20,785 nt of DNA from DASWYB01 sp036405195. GTDB lineage: Bacteria > Patescibacteriota > UBA1384 > 2-12-FULL-50-11 > DASWYB01. The translations under genes and the position numbers were made by a program. Below, in pieces: positions 14,282 through 20,785 of this stretch. The notes beneath the pieces were generated by a model. That model ran no database searches. It was given only the letters and a program-made list of their open reading frames with translations, and had not been told where the DNA came from. Location: assembly GCA_036405195.1 (NCBI GenBank), contig DASWYB010000047.1:1-20785 (forward strand). Direction: 5' to 3'. How positions within the stretch are numbered: position 1 is the stretch's first letter; the number at the start of each line of letters is the position of its first letter.

Positions 14282-17200
14282 TTACTCCTCTCTCGCTTCA
14301 ACGGCTTCTGCCGGTTCGGCTACTTCGATGTCTTCTGGGATATCAGCGACGTCTTCTTCCTCATCGTCTTCCATTTCTTCGTCGAGTTCGAGAATTGGTT
14401 TCGCTTCAACACGACGGGTAACGGTTTCTTGAGGCTGCGAAATTTGGCCGTCTTCACCGATAAGTTCAATATTTAATCCAAGGCTTTGAAGTTCACGTAC
14501 AAGCACGTAGAACGAAGCTGGGATCGATGGTTTCTGAATCTCTTCACCTTTGATAATCGCTTCATAGGCGCGTGAGCGGCCGGTGACGTCATCGGACTTG
14601 ATAGTGAGCATCTCTTGGAGGGTGTGAGCTGCGCCATAACCTTCGAGAGCCCAGACTTCCATTTCTCCAAAACGCTGACCGCCAAACTGAGCTTTTCCAC
14701 CCAATGGCTGTTGTGTGACCATGGAGTATGGACCAGTTGAACGAGCATGCATTTTGTCGTCAACGAGGTGAATAAGTTTCAAGATGTAATTAATACCGAC
14801 AGTGGTCTTCTGATCAAACGCTTCACCGGTTTTACCATCAAAGAGTTGGACTTTACCATCTTCTGGTAAACCAGCCTTCTTAAGCTCTTCGGAAATTTGT
14901 TCAACGGTCACACCATCGAATACAGGTGTAGCTGCGTAGTAGCCAAGTTCAGCAGCAGCCCATCCAAGGTGGGTTTCCATGAGCTGACCAAGGTTCATAC
15001 GAGAGATAACACCAAGGGGGTTCAAGATGATGTCAACAGGACGACCATCTGCAAGATATGGCATGTCTTCTTCGGGTAAGATAACCGAGATAACACCTTT
15101 GTTACCGTGTCGGCCAGCTAGTTTGTCCCCGACGGAGAGTTTACGCATCTGGGCAACCCAGACTTCAACCATCATGTAGACGGAAGCGGGAAGTTCGTCA
15201 CCGTTGTCTTTTGAGAAGACTTTGACACCAACGACTTTACCGCGTTCACCGTGAGGAAGTCGTAGACTGGTGTCTTTTACATCTTTGGCTTTGTCACCGA
15301 AGATAGCGCGAAGCAATTTTTCTTCGGCAGAAAGTTCGGTTTCTCCTTTTGGAGAGATACGGCCACACATAATGTCGCCGGCAGAAACTTCGGCACCGAT
15401 ACGAATAACACCGCGGTCATCGAGGTTAGCGAGCGCTTCTTCTGAGACGTTTGGAATATCACGGGTTAAGACTTCAGGCCCAAGTTTGGTGTCACGTAAT
15501 TCAAGGGAGTACTTTTCAATGTGAATTGAGGTGTAACGGTCATCACGGACTAAGCGGTCGGAAACGATAATGGCGTCTTCATAGTTGTAACCACCGAAGC
15601 TCATGTAGGCAACGAGGACATTCTGACCAAGGGCCAATTGACCTTGTTCCGTTGCGTATGAATCAGCAATAACTTGACCTTTCTTAACCTGGTCGCCGAC
15701 TTGAACGCTCGGACGCTGGTTAATACAGGTAGCTTGGTTCGAACGAACGAAGCTTTGTAATTTATAAACGCGTTCGCCCTTTGTACCTTCAACGGTAATT
15801 GAAGAAGCGTCAACTTTCGTCACCGTACCGTTCTCAACGGCGGTTAGAATTTGACCAGCGTTCTTAACAGCGTCTTCCATACCAGTACCAACACGGGGTG
15901 TCTGAGGTTTGATAAGAGGGACGGCTTGCTTTTCCATGTTCGCACCCATGTTTGCGCGAGCAGCATCGTCATGTTCGACGAATGGGATAAGAGCCGTTGT
16001 CATCGAGACAGTTTGGCGAGCTGAAACGTCGATATAATTAACGCGGAGCGCTTTTTCGATATCAGGTTCACCAAATTTACGTACAATAATAGTTTCGCCA
16101 GCAATTTCACCATCTTTGGTTAAATCAGTCGAAGCTGGAGCAATAACATGGCGCTCTTCTTCACCGGCATCAAGGTATACAATTTCGTCCATGACGCGGG
16201 GCTTCTTGCCTTCTTTTTGCTCAACGCGAAGATACGGTGTTTCGATAAATCCATACTCGTTGACACGAGCATACGAAGCAAGGTAGCTCACCAGTCCAAT
16301 GTTTGGACCTTCTGGTGTTTCAATTGGACAGATACGACCATAGTGAGACGGGTGCACGTCACGAACTTCAAATCCGGCCCGTTCACGAGCAAGTCCGCCG
16401 GGACCAGTCGCCGTGATACAACGCATGTGCTCAATTTCGGCAACAGGGTTGGTTTGGTTCATGAACTGTGAAAGTTGAGATGAAGCAAAGAATTCCTGAA
16501 GTACTGCAGCGATAGGACGAGAGTTAATAAGCTGTCCAGGTGTAATTTCTTCGGCTTCAAGCACCGACATACGGTCTTTAACGATACGTTCAACACGCGC
16601 AAAACCGATACGCAGACGAGCTTGGATCAGTTCGCCCACCGCGCGGACACGACGGTTTTTCAGGTGATCAACGTCGTCGGCCTTCGCGTCAGGGGTATTG
16701 TTTAAGGTGATAATCTCTTTTACTACCGCAACAACATCTTCAAGGCGAAGAACCTGGTTTTCAGGAACGTTTTTGACGTCAACGTTCAAGCGTTGATTAA
16801 GTTTATAACGGCCAACTTTTCCCAAGCTATAACGCTTGGGGTTAAAGAAAAGGTTTTCTAGGAAAGCCTGAGCGGTTTCGGCTGTAGCGAGATCGCCTGG
16901 ACGAATACGCTTGTAGACTTCAATCATAGCTTCTTCACGGCTCTTAGTTGTATCTTTATCCAGAGTTGTCGTGATGTATTTATGATCAGCATCTTTATCT
17001 ACATCAGCAAACGCTTCGCGCACTGCTTCGGGTTCCATACCAAAAGCCCGCAAGAACGTTGTTACTGGAATCTTACGTTTACGATCGACTTTTACGGCAA
17101 TAATGTCGCGATTCGAGGTTTCAAATTCAAGCCATGCACCACGTGATGGAATGATTTTGGCGCCAAATAAGTTGCGTCCGGCAACTTCTTCGTTCGTGAA

Positions 17201-17608
17201 GAGAACACCGTTTGAACGAATGATCTGCGAAATAACAACGCGTTCAATACCATTAATAATAAATGTGCCGCGTGGTGTCTGGAGCGGGAAGTCGCCTAAG
17301 AATACGTCGGCATCTTTGGTTACACCGGTTACTTTATTCTTAAGAACAACATGTGCCTTTAGGGGAGCTTTGTATGTGAGGTTGCGAGCAACTGCTTCCT
17401 CCTCGGTATACTTAGCTTCGTCGAGGCTGTAGGAAACAAACTCGAGTTCAAGTGCTTTTCCCGTAAAGTCAGTTACTGGGTTGATCTCCTCAAAAAGCTC
17501 CTTGATTCCTTCGTTAAACAGCCACTGCCAGGACTGTGTTTGAAGTTCTACAAGGTTAGGGAGAGGAACGGTGACTGGGAACGACTTAAAATACTTTCGT
17601 TCAATCAT
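14282..17608 (-). CDS. rpoB: RNA polymerase subunit beta
   Basis: 1108-aa catalytic subunit, shorter than Bacillus (about 1193) and E. coli (1342). Family blocks are clear: the rifampicin pocket SSQLSQFMNQTNP around residue 380, PIETPEGPNIGLV, and QQPLGGKAQFGGQRFGEMEVWALE near the C-terminus. After about residue 1070 there is a strongly acidic tail (EEMEDDEEEDV). Rifampicin-pocket positions differ from E. coli (see findings). AAGGAG lies 5-6 nt before the ATG. It has a consensus promoter about 320 bp upstream and a long structured leader. The usual rplJ-rplL pair is not upstream; obg is. Confidence 0.99.
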   Translation of the reverse strand: MIERKYFKSFPVTVPLPNLVELQTQSWQWLFNEGIKELFEEINPVTDFTGKALELEFVSYSLDEAKYTEEEAVARNLTYKAPLKAHVVLKNKVTGVTKDADVFLGDFPLQTPRGTFIINGIERVVISQIIRSNGVLFTNEEVAGRNLFGAKIIPSRGAWLEFETSNRDIIAVKVDRKRKIPVTTFLRAFGMEPEAVREAFADVDKDADHKYITTTLDKDTTKSREEAMIEVYKRIRPGDLATAETAQAFLENLFFNPKRYSLGKVGRYKLNQRLNVDVKNVPENQVLRLEDVVAVVKEIITLNNTPDAKADDVDHLKNRRVRAVGELIQARLRIGFARVERIVKDRMSVLEAEEITPGQLINSRPIAAVLQEFFASSQLSQFMNQTNPVAEIEHMRCITATGPGGLARERAGFEVRDVHPSHYGRICPIETPEGPNIGLVSYLASYARVNEYGFIETPYLRVEQKEGKKPRVMDEIVYLDAGEEERHVIAPASTDLTKDGEIAGETIIVRKFGEPDIEKALRVNYIDVSARQTVSMTTALIPFVEHDDAARANMGANMEKQAVPLIKPQTPRVGTGMEDAVKNAGQILTAVENGTVTKVDASSITVEGTKGERVYKLQSFVRSNQATCINQRPSVQVGDQVKKGQVIADSYATEQGQLALGQNVLVAYMSFGGYNYEDAIIVSDRLVRDDRYTSIHIEKYSLELRDTKLGPEVLTRDIPNVSEEALANLDDRGVIRIGAEVSAGDIMCGRISPKGETELSAEEKLLRAIFGDKAKDVKDTSLRLPHGERGKVVGVKVFSKDNGDELPASVYMMVEVWVAQMRKLSVGDKLAGRHGNKGVISVILPEEDMPYLADGRPVDIILNPLGVISRMNLGQLMETHLGWAAAELGYYAATPVFDGVTVEQISEELKKAGLPEDGKVQLFDGKTGEAFDQKTTVGINYILKLIHLVDDKMHARSTGPYSMVTQQPLGGKAQFGGQRFGEMEVWALEGYGAAHTLQEMLTIKSDDVTGRSRAYEAIIKGEEIQKPSIPASFYVLVRELQSLGLNIELIGEDGQISQPQETVTRRVEAKPILELDEEMEDDEEEDVADIPEDIEVAEPAEAVEAREE

Positions 17609-17924
17609 GGCGGCTCCTTGGTTTGGTAGGAAGTAACCTTTTCATTTCGCAGAAATTCGGTGTGACGATTTCGAGGGAACTTTTATCTTCTCTCTACTAC
17701 GGTTTCAGAGACACGTCCGACTGCAAGCCGCGCATGAGCCACGCATACTCTTATACGAGCGCCCTACGCACCTTTCGTTCGGATGTATCTCCATGCAACC
17801 TTAACTGGCCAGATAGATTAAAAGTTCTCAGACAACACAAGAATCCCCAAATTATTGGGGACTAACAACAAAATACCTCAGCTGATAGTGACTGATTCGA
17901 GTATCGTAACCTCCGAAGCTTCTA
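17609..17924 (-). promoter_or_regulatory. Long structured 5' leader of rpoBC
   Basis: About 315 nt with no convincing gene between the inferred start site and the rpoB ATG. It holds a 7-bp hairpin TCCCCAA/TTGGGGA (17844-17861) followed by a T-rich stretch (TTCTTGTGTTGT), possibly an attenuator. Nearer the gene is a large closed domain (17707-17792). The last 80 nt are purine-rich and look unstructured up to the binding site. In the strip from the promoter back to the obg stop (17960-18010) I see only a small GCTTTA/TAAAGC dyad. Confidence 0.6.
17707..17792 (-). promoter_or_regulatory. Closed RNA domain in the rpoBC leader
   Basis: The two 14-base arms (17779-17792 and 17707-17720) pair at 13 of 14 positions, two of them G-U, and enclose about 58 nt with smaller stems such as GCGTG/CATGC. 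Outside it, GGTT and AACC can extend the stem. The architecture is like a ribosomal-protein leader or riboswitch, but I recognise no known motif. Confidence 0.5.
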
Positions 17925-17930
17925 GATACA

Positions 17931-17959
17931 ATAATAGTGATTTTTGCTAATGTTGTCAA
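17931..17959 (-). promoter_or_regulatory. Consensus promoter of rpoBC
   Basis: -35 TTGACA (17954-17959) is a perfect match and -10 TATTAT (17931-17936) has one change, with a 17-bp spacer. It starts about 50 nt after the obg stop, so rpoBC is transcribed independently of obg. Confidence 0.87.
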
Positions 17960-18010
17960 GTCTTAACATAGCATGGCGCTAGAGCTTTATCTAAAGCCAG
18001 TGGCGATTGG

Positions 18011-19027
18011 CTATTCTTCAGACAGTTGCTCGCCTATTTCTGCTAAAAGCTCTTTAATATTCTCACGGGAAACCGCAGAAATGGTGTGACGAGAGAAAAG
18101 ATGTGACGATTGAGAAAGGCAGGCTTTTAGTGCTTCTATTTTCACTTGTGTTTCTTCGGCAATGTCATCAGTAATTAACTCTGATTTGGTAATAACAACA
18201 ATTTCTGATTTTTGAGCAAGTCCACTATCGAATTTCTCAAGTTCATTACGCACAGTCGAGTAGTCTCGCGCATAGTCATCCGATAAGCTCTCGATGAAGT
18301 GCACTAATGTCTTGGTGCGCTTCACATGTCGTAGGAATTGATGGCCAAGTCCTTTTCCTTCTGACGCACCTTCAATCAACCCAGGGATATCCGCAAAAAC
18401 GAACCGTTTTTCCCTATAGGGTACCACTCCTAGCACAGGACTGAGAGTAGTAAAAGGATAATTGCCAATCTTAGGTTGTGCATCGCTGACAATTGAAAGG
18501 AAGGTTGATTTACCGGCATTTGGCAAACCAATGATTCCTACGTCCGCAATAAGTTGGAGTTCAAATTTAAAAACAGCTCGCTCGGCCGGTTCTCCTGGCT
18601 GAGCATACCGGGGCGTTTGATGAGTTGCCGTCGCGAAATGAACATTTCCAAGTCCCCCATTTCCGCCCTTTAAGACCCGCTTGCGCGAATCTGCTTCAGT
18701 CATATCCGCCACGAGCCGCCATGCGGTTCCGGCCTGACGATAAACTCGGGTTCCACGTGGAACAAATACGGTTAAGTCTTCCCCTTTGCGGCCAAAGAGT
18801 TTTTTACCTGCGCCTGGTACGCCGCTCTCGGCTTTGAGTTCACGCACTGAGGCTAAGTGGTTTAAGTCGGTCAGCTGTGTATTGACTTCAATAAAAACAC
18901 TTCCTCCCCGACCACCGTCGCCACCGTCGGGGCCGCCTTTGGGGATGTATTTTTCACGTCGAAACGAGACGGCTCCGTCGCCGCCTTTTCCTGATTCGAG
19001 ACTTAAAGACACCTCATCGTGAAACAT
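18011..19027 (-). CDS. obgE: Obg/CgtA GTPase, short form
   Basis: 338-aa GTPase of the Obg family, needed for 50S assembly and stress signalling. The N-terminal glycine-rich Obg fold (GKGGDGAVSFRREKYIPKGG, PDGGDGGRGG) spans about residues 1-158. The G domain has G1 GLPNAGKS (167-174), switch TT (193-194), G3 DIPG (213-216) and G5 SAVS (317-320). G4 is TKSE (280-283) instead of NKxD, a notable change at the guanine-specificity motif. There is no C-terminal OCT domain; the protein ends right after the G domain. The ATG has no ribosome binding site, but a -10 lies 11 nt upstream, suggesting a nearly leaderless message. Confidence 0.96.
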   Translation of the reverse strand: MFHDEVSLSLESGKGGDGAVSFRREKYIPKGGPDGGDGGRGGSVFIEVNTQLTDLNHLASVRELKAESGVPGAGKKLFGRKGEDLTVFVPRGTRVYRQAGTAWRLVADMTEADSRKRVLKGGNGGLGNVHFATATHQTPRYAQPGEPAERAVFKFELQLIADVGIIGLPNAGKSTFLSIVSDAQPKIGNYPFTTLSPVLGVVPYREKRFVFADIPGLIEGASEGKGLGHQFLRHVKRTKTLVHFIESLSDDYARDYSTVRNELEKFDSGLAQKSEIVVITKSELITDDIAEETQVKIEALKACLSQSSHLFSRHTISAVSRENIKELLAEIGEQLSEE

Positions 19028-19038
19028 AGTTCTACAAG

Positions 19039-19044
19039 TATACC
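19039..19044 (-). promoter_or_regulatory. -10 element of obg close to the start codon
   Basis: TATACT lies 11 nt upstream of the obg ATG; the -35 region is poor. Transcription would start only a few bases before the ATG. Confidence 0.45.
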
Positions 19045-19104
19045 TTGAAACGAGAGATTAAGAAAGGTAAACGTATACAAAATACTTATAAATTCTTAAA
19101 AAGA

Positions 19105-20178
19105 CTAGAAAGGACTTACTGCCCGGCCACCAACGCGTAGTTCGAAATGCAAATGGGGGCCGGTTGAGCGGCCAGTATTACCTGAGTAACCGATAAGTTC
19201 GCCCTGAGACACCCGTTGCCCACTGCGGACACTGACATCACTCATATGTCCATATCGGGTAGTTTTGTTACCCGTGTGGGAAATGAGAACTGTTTTGCCA
19301 TATCCGCCATTCCACCCTGTTTCAGTGGCAACGATCACTACTCCATCGGCGGCCGCAACGATAGGTGTCCCCACATTCGCCCGATAATCAATTCCTGTGT
19401 GAACCCCTGCAATCAAGCCTCGCGAGATTCCATTATGGTGAATCGGAACGATTAAACCATATCCACCACTCGCTTTTGCAGTGGAAATTTTTGCTACGCT
19501 TTTCTTTGCGTCAGCGAGCTGCTGGCTCGCTTTTTGTCGGTCCTCTGCCGCCTTAATTGCCTTGTCGGACAAATCATCAACGGGAATCGTGAGTTCTTGC
19601 CCTGGCTTTAAGGTATCAACATTATTAATGTTATTTTTAACCTTAATAGTTGCTACTTTTAACCCAAATTTCGAGCCGATCCCGCTCATGGTATCTCCAA
19701 TCTGGACGGTGTATTTAATTTCTCGTGTACGATCGGCTGTACTTGCAGGCGGAGCTGGCGTTTCTGTCGCATTTGGCGTATCGGACTCACTTGGCAACGT
19801 TACAATAAGAGGGTTAGTAGAAATGAAGTTTCCATTAACCCGTTCCTCCAGCGCCAGGGCAATTGCGTCCGGATCTTCGTCGACGTCGGGAGTGTAGTCA
19901 GCCAGAAGCCGTACTGTATCAGCGATAACATATGGGTCGCTAACTAGGACGTCCGCCGGTATGGACGGAACATCGTTAGCGGCCCGAACGATCAACGTAT
20001 TGTTTACTAAAATAAAAATCGTCAGAACCACAAGCGCCTGATGAATACGAGAGTATTCGCGCACGGCGTGGTACGTCTGCGTGCCGTAATGACGTGTCTG
20101 GGTAATAGACTTATGTTGTGTGAGCTGTTTTAGAAAAGCAAGGACCTGGCGGTATAACAATCCGATTCGTTGCTGCAT
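19105..20178 (-). CDS. Membrane-anchored LysM / M23 metallopeptidase
   Basis: 357-aa murein hydrolase-like protein acting outside the membrane. Order: basic cytoplasmic N-terminus (~1-47), one membrane helix (~48-66), low-complexity Pro/Thr linker (~128-150), LysM peptidoglycan-binding domain (~155-200, KYTVQIGDTMSGIGSKFGL and TLKPGQELTIP), short Ala/Lys-rich helix, and a C-terminal M23 domain. Zinc ligands are intact: H260 and D264 (HTGID) and H344 (HLH), with H342 catalytic. It likely trims peptidoglycan peptides or controls division. I chose the ATG at 20178; a GTG at 20184 is in frame but would lie at or before the predicted transcription start. It lies between infB and obg with its own promoter. 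Confidence 0.93.
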   Translation of the reverse strand: MQQRIGLLYRQVLAFLKQLTQHKSITQTRHYGTQTYHAVREYSRIHQALVVLTIFILVNNTLIVRAANDVPSIPADVLVSDPYVIADTVRLLADYTPDVDEDPDAIALALEERVNGNFISTNPLIVTLPSESDTPNATETPAPPASTADRTREIKYTVQIGDTMSGIGSKFGLKVATIKVKNNINNVDTLKPGQELTIPVDDLSDKAIKAAEDRQKASQQLADAKKSVAKISTAKASGGYGLIVPIHHNGISRGLIAGVHTGIDYRANVGTPIVAAADGVVIVATETGWNGGYGKTVLISHTGNKTTRYGHMSDVSVRSGQRVSQGELIGYSGNTGRSTGPHLHFELRVGGRAVSPF

Positions 20179-20185
20179 GTACACT

Positions 20186-20213
20186 AAAGTAACGTAATCA
20201 GGCTAAATGTCAA
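20186..20213 (-). promoter_or_regulatory. Promoter of the M23 peptidase gene
   Basis: -35 TTGACA (20208-20213, perfect) and -10 TACTTT (20186-20191) with a 16-bp spacer. The -10 ends 7 nt before the ATG at 20178, so the mRNA would be almost leaderless. Confidence 0.6.
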
Positions 20214-20266
20214 CGAAAATTTGGATATTCATCTAAGTTTCACGAGTGAGAATACGTGAGTTCCGT

Positions 20267-20316
20267 ATAAATACACAATGCTCCCGCTCGTGATGAGGGG
20301 AGCATTGTGTATTTAT
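20267..20316 (-). terminator. 19-bp perfect inverted repeat after infB
   Basis: Arms 20267-20285 and 20298-20316 pair perfectly over 19 bp, with a 12-nt loop, starting 8 nt after the infB stop. The base of the stem is A+T rich but no clear T run follows on the minus strand. Likely the infB transcript end; it could act in both directions because of the symmetry. Confidence 0.65.
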
Positions 20317-20324
20317 TGTGGAAG

Positions 20325-20785
20325 TTATTCGGTTGGAGCGGTATCGTTAACGATCACTTCTTCTTCGCTGAAGAAGATAACCATATCTCCCTCTTTCACC
20401 TTCTCCGATACAGAAACTGAAACGCCACATTGCTCAGGGGCTTGAAGCTCATCTACCGCCTCAGGCCCTTTTTGAAGCGCAAGAACTTTGCCTTTGCCAA
20501 GTTCCTCGCCAGCTCGCATTAAGCTAATTTGGGCTTTTTTCATGGCAATACCCTGCGTGATCTCTCCGCCAATAATTTGGGCTTCTTTTGTCGTTCGGAA
20601 GACTTTAAGCACCTTCAGACGACCACGTTCAACCAAAATCTTTTCTGTCTTCACGAGACCTTTGAGTGCCAGCTCGATGAGGTTAAGCATGTCATAAATA
20701 ATCTTAAAGGAGGTAACAGTAACGCCTAAATTCTCTGCCGCTTTTTTTACTTGGGGAGAAACCGTAACGTTAAAGCCATAGACAA
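20325..20785 (-). CDS. infB: Translation initiation factor IF-2, C-terminal part (5' end outside window)
   Basis: The last ~153 residues of IF-2, which places initiator tRNA on the ribosome. The reading frame runs off the right edge, so the ATG at 20690 is internal, not the start. Visible stretches are GFNVTVSPQVKKAAENLGV and SFKIIYDMLNLIE (end of domain III), then the C-terminal beta-barrel that binds formyl-Met-tRNA (LKVLKVFRTTKEAQIIGG, ending PEQCGVSVSVSEKVKEGD). The G domain is not in the window. A short acidic tail ends the protein and the stop is TAA. Confidence 0.95.
   Translation of the reverse strand, partial: VYGFNVTVSPQVKKAAENLGVTVTSFKIIYDMLNLIELALKGLVKTEKILVERGRLKVLKVFRTTKEAQIIGGEITQGIAMKKAQISLMRAGEELGKGKVLALQKGPEAVDELQAPEQCGVSVSVSEKVKEGDMVIFFSEEEVIVNDTAPTE

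Noticed and set aside
17623..17865. 80-aa plus-strand reading frame in the rpoB leader
   Set aside because: It has no ribosome binding site or promoter, its composition is not protein-like, and it overlaps the structured leader of rpoBC.
17870..17930. CGAATC stretch resembling a tRNA T-loop in the rpoB leader
   Set aside because: No flanking T-stem, acceptor stem or anticodon arm can be formed on either strand.
19481..19897. 138-aa plus-strand reading frame
   Set aside because: It lies wholly opposite the M23 peptidase gene, whose domains are intact, and has no start signals. It is a shadow frame.
20325..20690. Separate 121-aa gene starting at the ATG at 20690
   Set aside because: The frame continues upstream to the window edge with typical IF-2 sequence, so this ATG is internal to infB.
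1..20785. CRISPR arrays, insertion sequences, tRNA or rRNA genes
   Set aside because: I saw no regularly spaced direct repeats, transposase-like proteins or RNA-gene signatures on either strand.

Overview
This window is a dense, single-orientation block of bacterial chromosome. Every convincing protein gene lies on the minus strand, so it is read from the right end to the left. The core genes are infB (3' part), an M23 peptidase, obg, rpoB, rpoC, rpsL, rpsG, fusA, tuf and rpsJ. RpoB is compact (1108 aa), Obg lacks a C-terminal extension, intergenic spaces are short, and the information-processing genes are packed and rearranged. I infer a reduced-genome lineage, most likely Patescibacteria (CPR). 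No single marker proves this and I cannot place it below that level. UGA looks like a normal but avoided stop codon: the 16 genes whose ends are visible stop 12 times with TAA and 4 times with TAG.

Right part (20785 to 17609): the C-terminal domain of IF-2, a 19-bp perfect hairpin, a membrane-anchored LysM/M23 peptidase, and the GTPase Obg. The peptidase and obg each appear to have their own promoter placed so close to the ATG that the mRNA would be nearly leaderless. A consensus promoter (TTGACA-17-TATTAT) then opens a leader of about 315 nt in front of rpoBC, with a long closed stem that suggests a regulatory RNA domain.

Middle (17608 to 4899): rpoB-rpoC, then a separately promoted str operon rpsL-rpsG-orf61-fusA ending in a U-tract terminator, with an unrecognised 61-aa gene inserted before fusA. 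Next come a 51-aa two-helix membrane protein, a divergent intergenic region, and tuf-rpsJ from a strong promoter with a structured leader. In the divergent region a plus-strand promoter drives a short RNA of about 112 nt that ends in a strong terminator, and a perfect dyad lies between the two promoters. rpsJ is followed by a terminator rather than by the rest of the S10 operon.

Left part (4898 to 1): an accessory region. A Nudix-fold protein is followed 29 nt later by a complete ABC exporter. Then comes a Trp-rich 100-aa orphan, and then a second, paralogous Nudix-fold protein followed 28 nt later by a different (Atm1-like) ABC exporter cut by the window edge. Both Nudix-like proteins share the same unusual changes in the Nudix box. 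This repeated pairing of a degenerate Nudix protein with an exporter is the best candidate for an undescribed system here.
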